DNA of 64,000 nt from Desulfitobacterium sp038181555 (GCF_038181555.1 NZ_JBBWUA010000011.1:1-64000), one strand, 5' to 3'; positions 44,012-52,485 are shown, numbered from the stretch's first letter. A program made the numbers and translations. The notes: generated from the letters alone by a model not told the origin.

Positions 44012-44584
44012 ATGAGCGCAGGGAATGTTCTTATCGTCTGTGGAAAATCTGAAGTAGCCGGCAGTATGGAAAGCACGTTGATCAAAGAAGGATATTATCC
44101 GGTAAGCTGCGCTCATTCGGCCAACGAGGCACGGCGGCAGTTTATTAATACTCAGCCTGATTTAATTATCATCAGTACACCACTTCCTGACGAACCTGGG
44201 ATCGATCTTGTCTTGGATGCCCACGAGAAAACAGGTGCGGGAATTATCGTTATCGCTCGACCGGACCAAATCCCCTATATGCAGCATGCCCTAGAATCCA
44301 CGGGGGCCATGATCCTCCCAAAGCCCATCAATCGCCTTACCCTAACCCAAAGCGCCCGCTTTGCTTTATCCGTCAGGAATTCTCTGTTCCAGTTAAAGAA
44401 CGAGCGCGATAGCCTAAAGAAACGTATGGAGGAGCGGAAGCTCATTGAAAAAGCGAAATGGCTGCTTGTGGAGAAGGGGAAGATGAGTGAACCCGAGGCC
44501 TTCCGCTTTATTCAAAAGCAAGCCATGGATCTCCGGCTCCCACAGCTTCAGGTAGCGGAAGATATTATCAAGAAATATGAGTAG
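44012..44584 (+). CDS. response-regulator-like protein with C-terminal ANTAR RNA-binding domain
   Basis: 190 residues. The N-terminal half is a receiver-like domain, though the usual phospho-acceptor region reads QPDLIIIST, with the Asp shifted, so phosphorylation is doubtful. A coiled segment (LKNERDSLKKRMEERKLIEKAK) leads to the ANTAR three-helix domain (KWLLVEKGKMSEPEAFRFIQKQAM). ANTAR proteins bind paired hexaloop hairpins and stop transcription termination. Its place after glnA, which has a leader terminator, points to nitrogen-responsive antitermination of glnA and perhaps asnB. Confidence 0.88.
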   Translation: MSAGNVLIVCGKSEVAGSMESTLIKEGYYPVSCAHSANEARRQFINTQPDLIIISTPLPDEPGIDLVLDAHEKTGAGIIVIARPDQIPYMQHALESTGAMILPKPINRLTLTQSARFALSVRNSLFQLKNERDSLKKRMEERKLIEKAKWLLVEKGKMSEPEAFRFIQKQAMDLRLPQLQVAEDIIKKYE

Positions 44585-44639
44585 CAGTGCTCGCAGAACT
44601 CATTAAGATTACTAACAAAGAAATTAAATCGGAGGCATA

Positions 44640-44699
44640 ATGAAAGCTAACGACCAGGAACATCTTGTTGAGTTTAAGCATGTATGGCTAATGGCATAG
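44640..44699 (+). CDS. very short ORF, possible gene remnant
   Basis: ATG 44640 has a good GGAGG site 5 bases upstream but the frame stops after 19 residues (MKANDQEHLVEFKHVWLMA). The middle, LVEFKHVW, resembles the first strand of ABC ATPases. It may be a truncated gene start or a chance ORF. Confidence 0.25.
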   Translation: MKANDQEHLVEFKHVWLMA

Positions 44700-44721
44700 C
44701 TTGAGGAAGGGGAGCGATACA

Positions 44722-45320
44722 GTGTTTTCGGATGTGGAACTCAAATTAAAAAAAGAAACAAAATATTGTTTTCTCGTGACAGCCAATCTTTACAAAGATT
44801 GATAAACCTAATTCAGTTGCAAAATCACAGAACCCTTGTGATGTGGGCGCTGGATTGCGCAAAACTGACCTTGGAGCGATTTGAAACGAAGTATGCCGAT
44901 GAACGAAGACCCAGAACCTGTTTAGAGCTTTGCGAGGATTGGGCGAGGGGTAAAATCAAAATGCCAATTGCCAAGAGAGCCATATTAGATGCACATGCTG
45001 TAGCAAAAGAGATAAACGATGATGAGTACAGTGCCTTAGCTCATGCAATCGGCCATGCGGGAGCGACAGTTCATGTTGAAACCCATGCTTTAGGACTTGT
45101 TATTTATGAACTAACAGCTATTGTTTTAAAGTGCGACAAGAAAGAATACCAAAAGCCAGTAAGCGAGAAAATTGACTATTATTATCAGCGCCTTCTTTAT
45201 TGGCAGAACAATACAGACAAACTTGGATATGAGTGGGCGGACTTTTTAGCTGATGATACCCGTCCCAATAAGGAAAGATTATTAAGCGAAAAGCGAAGTC
45301 TGAAACAGAATGAATTGTAA
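44722..45320 (+). pseudogene. putative immunity-like protein (Imm-5-like) with N-terminal frameshift
   Basis: GTG 44722 follows an excellent AAGGGGAG site and gives MFSDVELKLKKETKY..., but stops at 44800-44802. From about 44766 a second frame of 184 codons runs to 45320 with only a TTG and no ribosome binding site. Its product has NHRTLVMWALDCAK, RRPRTCLELCEDWARGKIKM and AIGHAGATVHVETHALGLVIYEL, matching small helical proteins annotated as putative immunity proteins. A seven-A run at 44748-44754 is a likely slip site. Either the gene is frameshifted, or the second frame starts at TTG 44766. No toxin gene is adjacent. Confidence 0.55.
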
Positions 45321-45324
45321 TCAT

Positions 45325-45440
45325 AAACGATAGTAAGCATAGCCGATAGTAAGCATAAGCGATGGTAAACATAAGAGATAGTAGGCATAACCGATGGTAA
45401 ACATATAACAAAAGTAAGCATAACTGATGGTAAGCATATA
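45325..45440 (+). repeat. tandem array of a ~16-nt repeat (about seven copies)
   Basis: Degenerate units of the type CGATAGTAAGCATAAG repeat without spacers; copies differ by one to four bases and two carry a one- or two-base insertion. The array lies between the immunity-like gene and its terminator. It is not a CRISPR, because there are no unique spacers. Confidence 0.85.
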
Positions 45441-45449
45441 AGAAAAGAA

Positions 45450-45487
45450 GAAGAGCCGGATTTGTTAAGTCTGGCTCTTCCTCTTTT
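45450..45487 (+). terminator. rho-independent terminator after the repeat array
   Basis: GAAGAGCCGGA (45450-45460) pairs with TCTGGCTCTTC (45470-45480), followed by CTCTTTTC. Confidence 0.75.
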
Positions 45488-45631
45488 CTGGCTTTTCCTC
45501 TTTGAGCTTTTAGCTAAAATTCTACCGCGATATTGTTTGAGATATTTCTTGTGATCTACTATAGGACTTATTTTTTGGCCTTCACTATTTGTTCCTTTTT
45601 TGGCCTTATGCACAATTCTATAAATAAGATC

Positions 45632-46168
45632 CTAAACAGAACGCTTGACCACTTGATTACCGACCCAGGCGGCGATAGATCCTTTAACTAGATCGCCGAA
45701 GATAAAGGGAAGGAATCCGGTGGAAACGACGAGAGCCACTGTGGTAGGCTTATCTAAAACAAAGTGCATGACGAGGTAGAAGTAACTGAGGCCAACGATA
45801 TATAAGGCACCAATCCCGGCGATGACCGCCAGCATGGCGGAAAGGAAGCTTTTACGGTTGTAGAGCTTACCGACCACATAGGCAGCGACAATATCCCCTA
45901 AAAGATAGCCAAAGGATGGTTTCAAGATATAACCGATTCCCCCAAAGGGAGCGCTGGCGAAGACAGGTAAGCCAAGCAAACCTAAAAATACATAGACTGT
46001 GACAGCTAGACTACCATACTTTGGTCCGAGAATAAGGCCGGTCAGCATAATGAAAAGAGGGAGCAAACTAAAAGGAATCAAAGCAGCCGAAGCCCAACGG
46101 GCAAGCATTCCAGCTAAGCAAAGTAGAGCAGCCATGGCAGCAGTTTTAGCAAGGGAGCGGATATCCAT
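45632..46168 (-). CDS. bioY: biotin ECF transporter substrate-specific component BioY
   Basis: 178 residues, six predicted membrane helices. The FGGIGYILKPSFGYLLGDIVAAY segment is diagnostic of BioY. It captures biotin and works with an EcfA-EcfT module, which is encoded divergently just across the intergenic region. Start ATG has AAAGGATG upstream. A BirA-type operator lies about 113-146 bp upstream of the start, consistent with biotin repression. Confidence 0.92.
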   Translation of the reverse strand: MDIRSLAKTAAMAALLCLAGMLARWASAALIPFSLLPLFIMLTGLILGPKYGSLAVTVYVFLGLLGLPVFASAPFGGIGYILKPSFGYLLGDIVAAYVVGKLYNRKSFLSAMLAVIAGIGALYIVGLSYFYLVMHFVLDKPTTVALVVSTGFLPFIFGDLVKGSIAAWVGNQVVKRSV

Positions 46169-46570
46169 AGGTGCAAGTCATCCTTTCTGTGTGAGCTATT
46201 TAGTCTTTTACTTTGAGTGATATGGAGTGGAAATGTGTAGAGTAGAGCGATGTACAGACATACTTTTGAAACGGATATGTATTGTAAACCTGATAGTGAA
46301 TTTTAGTTTACAATATGATAAGATATTTGACAAGAGTGTTTTGGAGAGTAATTGACATGAGATTTGAAATAACTTTAGTCGGATGAATCTGAGAAAACCC
46401 TGGAATATAGGTTGTGAAGATGTTTGATATTACTGTTATGAAGATGACGCTCAGCATAAACGCTATGGAGAGTCTCAATATGAATGCTATGTTGATGCTT
46501 TGTAGTATTCTATAAGAATCACTCAGTAGTATATGCAGTGAATTGATCAGTTTGAGTTATAGATTGTGAA
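46169..46570. other. divergent control region between bioY and the ECF module
   Basis: Contains the BirA-type operator at 46281-46314 and AT-rich sequence with several TTGACA-like boxes (46331, 46357). A 31-codon ATG frame at about 46420-46515 has no ribosome binding site and is not called. Confidence 0.6.
46281..46314. promoter_or_regulatory. BirA-type biotin operator
   Basis: ATTGTAAACC (46281-46290) and its complement GTTTACAAT (46306-46314) are 15 bp apart. This is the half-site and spacing recognised by bifunctional BirA biotin ligase-repressors in Bacillota. It lies between bioY and the ECF ATPase gene and may regulate both. Confidence 0.85.
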
Positions 46571-46585
46571 GTGAGTGAACGAACT

Positions 46586-48289
46586 ATGAATAAGACCTTA
46601 AGAGGCGAAAATATTAGCTATGGCGTTCTAGAGAGAATCGACTTTTCCATGCAGCAAGGGGAGGTGGTGGCTCTTATGGGACCCAATGGTTCAGGGAAAA
46701 CCACCTTGGCGCGCATCTTGGCCGGTTCCCTTGCGCCGGAGGAGGGGGAGCTTAGGCTACTCCAAGATGACGTCCTCAAACCCTGGACAGAGGTGAAGCG
46801 CTGGCAAGAAATCGGGATCATCGGTCAACATCCCCGCCGCCAGACGATCGGGGCAACTGTGGCTGAAGAATTAGGCTTTGGTCTCTTAAACTTAGGCTAT
46901 GAAGTGAAAAAAGTGCAGGAAATGGTGAAGGTGATAGCCCGTGAAATGGGGTTGGGGGATCAGCTTAATCAATCACCCTCCACACTTTCCGGGGGAGAGA
47001 GACAAAGACTCGTTCTGGCCTCCATCCTAGCCATAAAACCTTCCTTTCTTATCCTCGATGAGGCGTTGAGCATGCTGGATGAAAGGGCTCAAGAAGCATG
47101 CCTTGCTCAGCTAAAAGAAAAAGGCAAGGGAATGGCTCAACTCTGGATCACCCATGATCCTGAGCTAGCTGCCAAAGCAGATCGCATTTGGGTGATGAAG
47201 GAAGGGAAACTCATAGATGTTGGCTTGCCACACTCTGCTCTTCAGGATCGAGAGTTTTGCGATAACCTTTCCATTCGCTCTCTCCGTAGATCAATTTTAT
47301 TAGGGAGTAGAACTTCTGCGGGTAGTAATTCAGGGAGTCATAGTTTAGAGAGCATTAATTCAGAGAGTCATAACTCACAGAGCAGTCATCCCAAGAATAG
47401 TAAATCAGGGTGTAGTGACTCAGAGAGCGGTGATCTTGAGGGTGCTAATTCAGAAAATCGTAATTCAAGGAGTCACAATTTTGAGAGTAGATATCCAGAA
47501 AGTAGTAACCCAAATGACAGTTTACGGGATAAATATTTTAGCATCCAAACTTTGAGTCGGGCGGAGAATGCTGATCCTAAGCCAGCAAAAAGCGTAGGTA
47601 GTAACCCTCTGGAGTGGCAAGTGGCAAATTACCCCTCACGACTATTCCTTACCGAGACCATCAAAGATAAGTGCTTCTTGGCCATCCTTGGTCCCTCGGG
47701 GTCAGGAAAATCCACTCTGCTGGAAAGTGCAATCGCCTTGATCAAGCCCACGGAAGGCAAGTTTTGCGCCTTTGGAAAGGATGCTACTTTTGAGAATAGG
47801 GAATTAAGGCAGAGAGTACGGCTTATTCTCCAAGAGTCCGGGGAATATTTTTTGGGGAACACGGTAGAAGATGAAGTCTTCTACCTTCAAAGTAGAAAAG
47901 AGAGGGAGGCCAAGGCTGATCTTAACCTAGCCTACCTTGAGGTTTTTGGAGTTCCTCGCGAGCTAGCCACCGCCTACCCTGAACGTCTAAGCGGAGGAGA
48001 GCGCCAACGGATAGCCTTGGCAGCCGCTTTGGAATCTCTGCCCGAGGTACTTTTGCTAGATGAGCCCCTGCTGGGCTTAGATGCACAAGGATGGACGATG
48101 TTTCGCGGACTGCTCAGGGAATTAAAAGGCAGACTAACCATTGTTTACGTCACCCATGATTTGTTAGAGATTCGCGATCTGGCTGACGAAGTGTGGTTAA
48201 TTGAAGAGGGAAAAGTCTCTTTCAAGTGTCCAGCGAAGGGTATCGATGAACAGGTAGGACGATTTAAGGAGGCTGGGGTTCGTTGCTAG
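46586..48289 (+). CDS. fused ECF transporter ATPase (two NBDs, EcfA-EcfA') with low-complexity linker
   Basis: About 567 residues from ATG 46586; GTG 46571 is possible and neither has a strong ribosome binding site. The first nucleotide-binding domain has GPNGSGKTT, LSGGERQRLVLA and LILDEAL. The second has GPSGSGKST, LSGGERQRIALA and LLLDEPL. Between them lie about 75 residues of Ser/Asn/Glu-rich pentads (SHSLE, SINSE, SHNSQ and so on), encoded by a 15-nt repeat. Most ECF systems use two separate ATPases. The next gene encodes EcfT. Together they should energise BioY and possibly other S-components. Confidence 0.88.
   Translation: MNKTLRGENISYGVLERIDFSMQQGEVVALMGPNGSGKTTLARILAGSLAPEEGELRLLQDDVLKPWTEVKRWQEIGIIGQHPRRQTIGATVAEELGFGLLNLGYEVKKVQEMVKVIAREMGLGDQLNQSPSTLSGGERQRLVLASILAIKPSFLILDEALSMLDERAQEACLAQLKEKGKGMAQLWITHDPELAAKADRIWVMKEGKLIDVGLPHSALQDREFCDNLSIRSLRRSILLGSRTSAGSNSGSHSLESINSESHNSQSSHPKNSKSGCSDSESGDLEGANSENRNSRSHNFESRYPESSNPNDSLRDKYFSIQTLSRAENADPKPAKSVGSNPLEWQVANYPSRLFLTETIKDKCFLAILGPSGSGKSTLLESAIALIKPTEGKFCAFGKDATFENRELRQRVRLILQESGEYFLGNTVEDEVFYLQSRKEREAKADLNLAYLEVFGVPRELATAYPERLSGGERQRIALAAALESLPEVLLLDEPLLGLDAQGWTMFRGLLRELKGRLTIVYVTHDLLEIRDLADEVWLIEEGKVSFKCPAKGIDEQVGRFKEAGVRC
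47310..47520 (+). repeat. degenerate 15-nt coding repeat (pentapeptide linker)
   Basis: About twelve units encode five-residue blocks of the form S-x-N-S-E between the two ATPase domains. The period of exactly 15 nt keeps the frame. The composition (Ser, Asn, Glu) predicts a disordered linker. Confidence 0.8.
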
Positions 48290-49065
48290 GAAAAGAGCTA
48301 TATTTACCCGGTGAAAGTCCCTTGCATAAAGCAGACCCCCGGTTGAAGATCGGTGGTCTGGTAGGACTGGGTTTATTGATGACCACAGTTGAATGGGGAG
48401 GCCTGCTCATCTTAACCATTGCTTTTATCTTTCTGTTAGCAATAAGTCATATTCCCCCCAAAGACTTTCAAGCAGTTCTAAAGGCCACCCTCCTGTTAGG
48501 TACCTTCTATATCCTGATGATGGGCTGGAACTGGGGAGGGGACTGGCGTTTTTGGGAAGGCCACTGGTCCATAGAAGGAGTACGGCTAGGCTTAATCATT
48601 GGTTGGCGCATTCTTCTCGTCTTCCTGCTCACTCGGATCTTCACAGCCGTCACTCTTCCCTCAGAACAAGGGGTAGGCATTGCTTTCTTTGTCGCGCCCT
48701 TCTCCCGATTCACGGATAAGGCTGCGGATTTCGCACTGCTGATCACTTTGACCCTGCGCTTCATCCCCTTGCTCCTAGAGGAAGCCGGCTTGCTCTATAA
48801 AGCCCGTTTAGCAAAAGGAAGCTTGCCTTCAAGTTGGTCCGGGAAGGTCAAGGATCTCGCTTTTCTCCTCCTACCACTGCTCCGCATCACTTTGCGTCGG
48901 GCCGAAGAACTGGCAGAAAATCTCGTGGCCAGGGGCTATGTCTCCGGAGGGTATCGAGTCCTAGGCACAAAGGATTGGGAGCGAAGTGATACCTGGGGAG
49001 CGGTTTTCCTCGTGCTTTTTGGAATCATTGCTATTGTGATCGATGGTTGGTTGGTTCCGATTTGA
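48283..49065 (+). CDS. ecfT: ECF transporter transmembrane component EcfT
   Basis: 260 residues from TTG 48283, overlapping the ATPase stop codon; AAGGAGG lies 9 bases upstream. The N-terminal SPLHKADPRLKI is typical of EcfT. Five or six helices follow, and the cytoplasmic coupling helices carry the VARGY (Ala-Arg-Gly) motif that contacts the ATPases. It links ATP hydrolysis to toppling of the substrate-binding subunit. Confidence 0.88.
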   Translation: MLGKELYLPGESPLHKADPRLKIGGLVGLGLLMTTVEWGGLLILTIAFIFLLAISHIPPKDFQAVLKATLLLGTFYILMMGWNWGGDWRFWEGHWSIEGVRLGLIIGWRILLVFLLTRIFTAVTLPSEQGVGIAFFVAPFSRFTDKAADFALLITLTLRFIPLLLEEAGLLYKARLAKGSLPSSWSGKVKDLAFLLLPLLRITLRRAEELAENLVARGYVSGGYRVLGTKDWERSDTWGAVFLVLFGIIAIVIDGWLVPI

Positions 49066-49080
49066 TTTATAGAAGGTCAA

Positions 49081-49112
49081 AATAAAAAGGAGTCTTGAGT
49101 AACTCCTTATTA
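49081..49112 (+). terminator. probable terminator after ecfT
   Basis: AATAAAAAGGAGT pairs with ACTCCTTATTAT over an 8-nt loop. The T-tract is weak. Confidence 0.5.
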
Positions 49113-49217
49113 TGATGGCATACAGATTCAGAAAAACCATTTATAATATTCATTAATAAAAGCGTAGTGAAATCATAAGTCCCCAAACCTAATAAAATAT
49201 TCATCCAGGAGGTAACC

Positions 49218-49907
49218 ATGAAAATCATCGGTCTAATCGGAGGAATGAGCTGGGAATCCTCAGCTGAATACTATCGCATCATCAATGAAGAAGTTAAGCA
49301 AAGGCTTGGCGGTCTGCATTCGGCCAAATGTGTTCTCTACAGCGTTGACTTCGAGGAGATAGAAGTCTGCCAAAGCGATGGCGAATGGGATAAAGCCGCT
49401 CAGATCTTAACAGAGGCTGCCCGTAGTCTTGAGGCAGCTGGTGCGGACTTTATCCTCATCTGCACCAATACTATGCACAAAGTCACCAATGAGATACAGG
49501 CCGGTATCCATATTCCTATAATGCATATTGCAGATATTACCGCTCAACAAGTTCTTGCTAAAGAAATTAAGACCGTGGGGCTTTTGGGAACAAAATATAC
49601 TATGGAACAGGATTTCTATAAATCGCGCTTAGTGGCTAAGGGTATCAAAGTGTTGATTCCTAAGGATGCTGATAGGGAAATAGTAAATACTGTAATCTAT
49701 AACGAGCTATGCCTAGGTCAGATTGTCGATGAATCACGTGCCAAATATAAAAGCATCATCGAGGACTTAATCGAACAGGGTGCAGAAGGAATCGTTCTAG
49801 GGTGTACAGAAATCGGCCTCTTGGTTAAACCTGAGGACTCGACTGTGCCCTTATTTGATACCACCTTACTTCATGCAATTGGAGCAGTGGGCTTCGCCCT
49901 CGAATGA
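49218..49907 (+). CDS. aspartate/glutamate racemase family protein
   Basis: 229 residues. GLIGGMSWESSAEYYR at the N-terminus, Cys82 in ICTNTMHK and Cys196 in LGCTEIGLL form the two-cysteine proton-relay pair of PLP-independent racemases. It would interconvert L- and D-aspartate or a related amino acid. AGGAGG precedes the ATG. It stands alone, so the physiological substrate is open. Confidence 0.85.
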   Translation: MKIIGLIGGMSWESSAEYYRIINEEVKQRLGGLHSAKCVLYSVDFEEIEVCQSDGEWDKAAQILTEAARSLEAAGADFILICTNTMHKVTNEIQAGIHIPIMHIADITAQQVLAKEIKTVGLLGTKYTMEQDFYKSRLVAKGIKVLIPKDADREIVNTVIYNELCLGQIVDESRAKYKSIIEDLIEQGAEGIVLGCTEIGLLVKPEDSTVPLFDTTLLHAIGAVGFALE

Positions 49908-49969
49908 TCTTTGTATGGCAGCTGCTCTTCAGCGAACCCATCGTCAGCCATCAACGCGTTGATTCTTAG

Positions 49970-50500
49970 TTATTTGCCCTTTAGATAGGTGCTGGGCTCT
50001 TGGAACAGGATGAGCTCCGGTGGAGCAAAAGTAAAAATGACGAAAAGAGTGGCACTGGCAAGGAGAATGCCAAGCCCAAGCCAATTTAATACGGGCTTGG
50101 GTCTTGATTTAGTAAGAATTTTGTAACTTACTAGCTGACAGAGTATACATCCTACGACAAAGGAAGAGATGTCAAGAAACATAATAGGCTTATTTGTAAA
50201 TGCAGTATATGAATAAAAGACAATGACAATCAGCCCTTGTAAAGTCAGACTGCCTAAACCCTTTGCAAGGAAAAAGTTCTGAGTTTTGCTTTTAATGAAC
50301 CTATACTCGAGGAGCGAAAAAAGCACTAATGCCCAAAAGCCCATCTTCAGATGCTCCCAGATGCTTTCATTGATGGGGCTAAAAATACTGACCCATTGGG
50401 ATTGATTGGACCAGTCATAGATAAAATGTAACAAGGTACCAACACCGACGAGGAAAAATACTCCGACAATTTCCCATTTCCTGATCTTCTTCTGTTGCAT
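49970..50500 (-). CDS. DUF6512-like integral membrane protein
   Basis: 176 residues from an ATG with AAAGGTGG 8 bases upstream; the frame extends 12 bases further to a GTG. Five predicted helices. The segment GTLLHFIYDWS...SPINESIWEHLKMGFW is a conserved feature of this small membrane family. Function unknown. Single gene, upstream of and separated from the terminator of ilvA. Confidence 0.7.
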   Translation of the reverse strand: MQQKKIRKWEIVGVFFLVGVGTLLHFIYDWSNQSQWVSIFSPINESIWEHLKMGFWALVLFSLLEYRFIKSKTQNFFLAKGLGSLTLQGLIVIVFYSYTAFTNKPIMFLDISSFVVGCILCQLVSYKILTKSRPKPVLNWLGLGILLASATLFVIFTFAPPELILFQEPSTYLKGK

Positions 50501-50570
50501 ATAATCGGCCACCTTTTAGTTATAGTGTTTCTTAGTGAAGATATTATATATTACCCTCTAATACCTACAA

Positions 50571-50609
50571 AAAATCCAAGGGTTACCGGTGAGGTAGTCC
50601 TTGGATTTT
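50571..50609 (-). terminator. rho-independent terminator after ilvA (bidirectional)
   Basis: AAAATCCAAGG (50571-50581) and CCTTGGATTTT (50599-50609) form an 11-bp stem. On the minus strand the T-tract follows ilvA, which ends at 50637. Confidence 0.8.
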
Positions 50610-50636
50610 ATAATTTACGAGCAAAACTTGTATTTG

Positions 50637-51884
50637 TTAAATCAGCAAGCCAAACAGTTCAGGATTATCATTGATCTCCGTATATTGGAAGCCCTTTTTA
50701 TCCATGTTTTCTACGAGGGATTGATAATCTTCTTTACGGGTAAGCTCAATGCCGATGAGGGTAGGGCCTTTTTCCTTATTGTTGGATTTGATATATTCAA
50801 AGCGAGCGATATCATCATGGGGTCCCAGGACATCCACGACGAATTCCTTTAAGGCGCCGGGTCTTTGGGGGAAATTCACGATGAAGTAATGCTTTAACCC
50901 TTGATCCAGTAAGGAGCGCTCTTTGATTTCCGGAGTTCTTTCGATATCATTATTGCCGCCGCTGATGATGCAGACCACGTTTTTGCCTTTGATTTTGTCC
51001 TGATAAGTATCGAGGGCAGCGATGGAAAGAGCACCAGCCGGTTCAACTACGATGGCACTATCATTATACATTTCCAGGATGGTGGTACATACCTTGCCTT
51101 CAGTTACGACGATAACATCATCAAGGACCTCTTGGCAGATGTCAAAGGTAAAATCTCCGACTCGTTTGACAGCGGTGCCATCGACGAAGCTATCGATCGT
51201 ATCGAGGGTGATCACTTCACTTCGTTGCAGGGCTTCCTTCATGGAGGCGGCACCGGTCGCTTCCACACCGATGATCTGAGTATTGGGGCTTAAGCTTTTC
51301 ATAGCAATCCCCACACCGGACATAAGACCGCCCCCGCCGACCCCACCTAGGACGAAATCCGCCGGGACTTCCAGATCATTGAGGATCTCCATGGCGATGG
51401 TTCCTTGACCGGCGATGACTAATGGATCATCGAAGGGATGGACAAAGGTTTTATTGGCTTCTTCGCAATGAGCTTTGGCTTGGTTAAAAGCATCATCGAA
51501 GGTATCACCAGTTTGAATCACTTCCACAAACTCTCCGCCAAAGCGTTTAATGGAGGAGATTTTTTGTTTCGGAGTAGTGGAAGGCACGTAGATACTGCCT
51601 TTAATACCCAAAGCTTTACAAGAGTAGGCGACTCCTTGGGCATGGTTACCCGCGCTGGCACAGACGACTCCATTGCTTAGTCGCTCTTGGGGAATGCTTT
51701 GGACCATATTATAAGCTCCACGGAGCTTGAACGAACGAACCACTTGTAGATCTTCACGCTTCAAAAAAATATTGCATTGGTATTTCTCCGAAAGAAGGTC
51801 ATGACGATGTAAGGGTGTTTTGTTAATAACTCCTTTAAGGGTTTGACCCGCTTTAATGATATCCTCTAAAACCACTTTTGCCAT
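50637..51884 (-). CDS. ilvA: threonine ammonia-lyase (biosynthetic-type with ACT domain)
   Basis: 415 residues from the ATG giving MAKVVLEDIIKAG; the frame is open 63 bases further. RSFKLRGAYNM carries the PLP lysine, SAGNHAQGVA and GGGGLMSGVG bind substrate and phosphate. The last 80 residues form an ACT-like domain (VNFPQRPGALKEF), shorter than the double domain of the E. coli enzyme. It converts threonine to 2-ketobutyrate and ammonia. The ribosome binding site (GAAGGGG) is about 13 bases from the chosen start, so the start is uncertain. Confidence 0.9.
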   Translation of the reverse strand: MAKVVLEDIIKAGQTLKGVINKTPLHRHDLLSEKYQCNIFLKREDLQVVRSFKLRGAYNMVQSIPQERLSNGVVCASAGNHAQGVAYSCKALGIKGSIYVPSTTPKQKISSIKRFGGEFVEVIQTGDTFDDAFNQAKAHCEEANKTFVHPFDDPLVIAGQGTIAMEILNDLEVPADFVLGGVGGGGLMSGVGIAMKSLSPNTQIIGVEATGAASMKEALQRSEVITLDTIDSFVDGTAVKRVGDFTFDICQEVLDDVIVVTEGKVCTTILEMYNDSAIVVEPAGALSIAALDTYQDKIKGKNVVCIISGGNNDIERTPEIKERSLLDQGLKHYFIVNFPQRPGALKEFVVDVLGPHDDIARFEYIKSNNKEKGPTLIGIELTRKEDYQSLVENMDKKGFQYTEINDNPELFGLLI

Positions 51885-52090
51885 CAGATTTCTATTACCC
51901 CTTCCCATCTTTACCACGGATGATATTAAACCTTCTCCGCTGAACATCGAATCTATCTATTCTATAATAGGTTATCTATTTATGATACTCTTGCTTTTTT
52001 GGGAAGTCAACCGCACAAAGTTGACAAAGGCTGAGAAAACTTCAAACCCGGTGCGAAGTATGCTACAATTTATATAGACGAACTAAATGA

Positions 52091-52116
52091 ATTAACTCGA
52101 TTAACTCAATTAACTC
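52091..52116 (+). repeat. three tandem copies of a 9-nt repeat
   Basis: ATTAACTC recurs at 52091, 52100 and 52109, upstream of the small membrane protein gene. May overlap its promoter region. Confidence 0.6.
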
Positions 52117-52152
52117 AATATAATTCTGTTCAAATACTAAGGAGGTCTTTGT

Positions 52153-52485
52153 ATGCCTTTGCTTTATCGAATCATGTGGGGCTTGGCGATTTTCTTTGTA
52201 GCCATCACTACCGTGGTTTTCTCCGTCTGGATCGTCATTATTGGAGCGGTACTCTATACCCTTTATCGCCTCTACGCTTACTTTTTCCTCAAGAAAAAAG
52301 GAACGAGCTTTCAGAAGTCCGGGCAGAATGGGCGCGTTTTTTATAAAGTCTATACCAATACCAATTTCAAAGGCTTCGACCCAACCGTTGGTCAGCCGTC
52401 CCCGCGAGGCTTTGCCGACGGGGAAGTTATCGATATGAATGTGGAAGAAATAAGCGATTCACAGAGTTCTCTACCCAAGGAGTAG
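52153..52485 (+). CDS. small membrane protein of unknown function
   Basis: 110 residues with AAGGAGG before the ATG. Two adjacent hydrophobic helices (about 5-25 and 28-48) are followed by a charged cytoplasmic-type tail containing FYKVYTNTNFKGF and an acidic end. No family recognised. It lies 65 bp before a two-component regulator and could be part of that stress module, but nothing in the sequence proves it. Confidence 0.65.
   Translation: MPLLYRIMWGLAIFFVAITTVVFSVWIVIIGAVLYTLYRLYAYFFLKKKGTSFQKSGQNGRVFYKVYTNTNFKGFDPTVGQPSPRGFADGEVIDMNVEEISDSQSSLPKE

Larger units (their letters stand above)
45321..45631. other. intergenic region with minisatellite and terminators
   Basis: Holds the 16-nt tandem repeat array and the terminator at 45450-45487. 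The rest, up to the bioY stop codon, has no gene; T-rich tracts may terminate bioY on the other strand. Confidence 0.6.

Noticed and set aside
45325..45440. Possible CRISPR array
   Set aside because: Units follow one another directly without unique spacers, and no cas gene is present.
45118..45613. Two overlapping minus-strand frames with periodic hydrophobic sequence
   Set aside because: The periodic sequence is only the translation of the 16-nt tandem repeat and the adjacent terminator.
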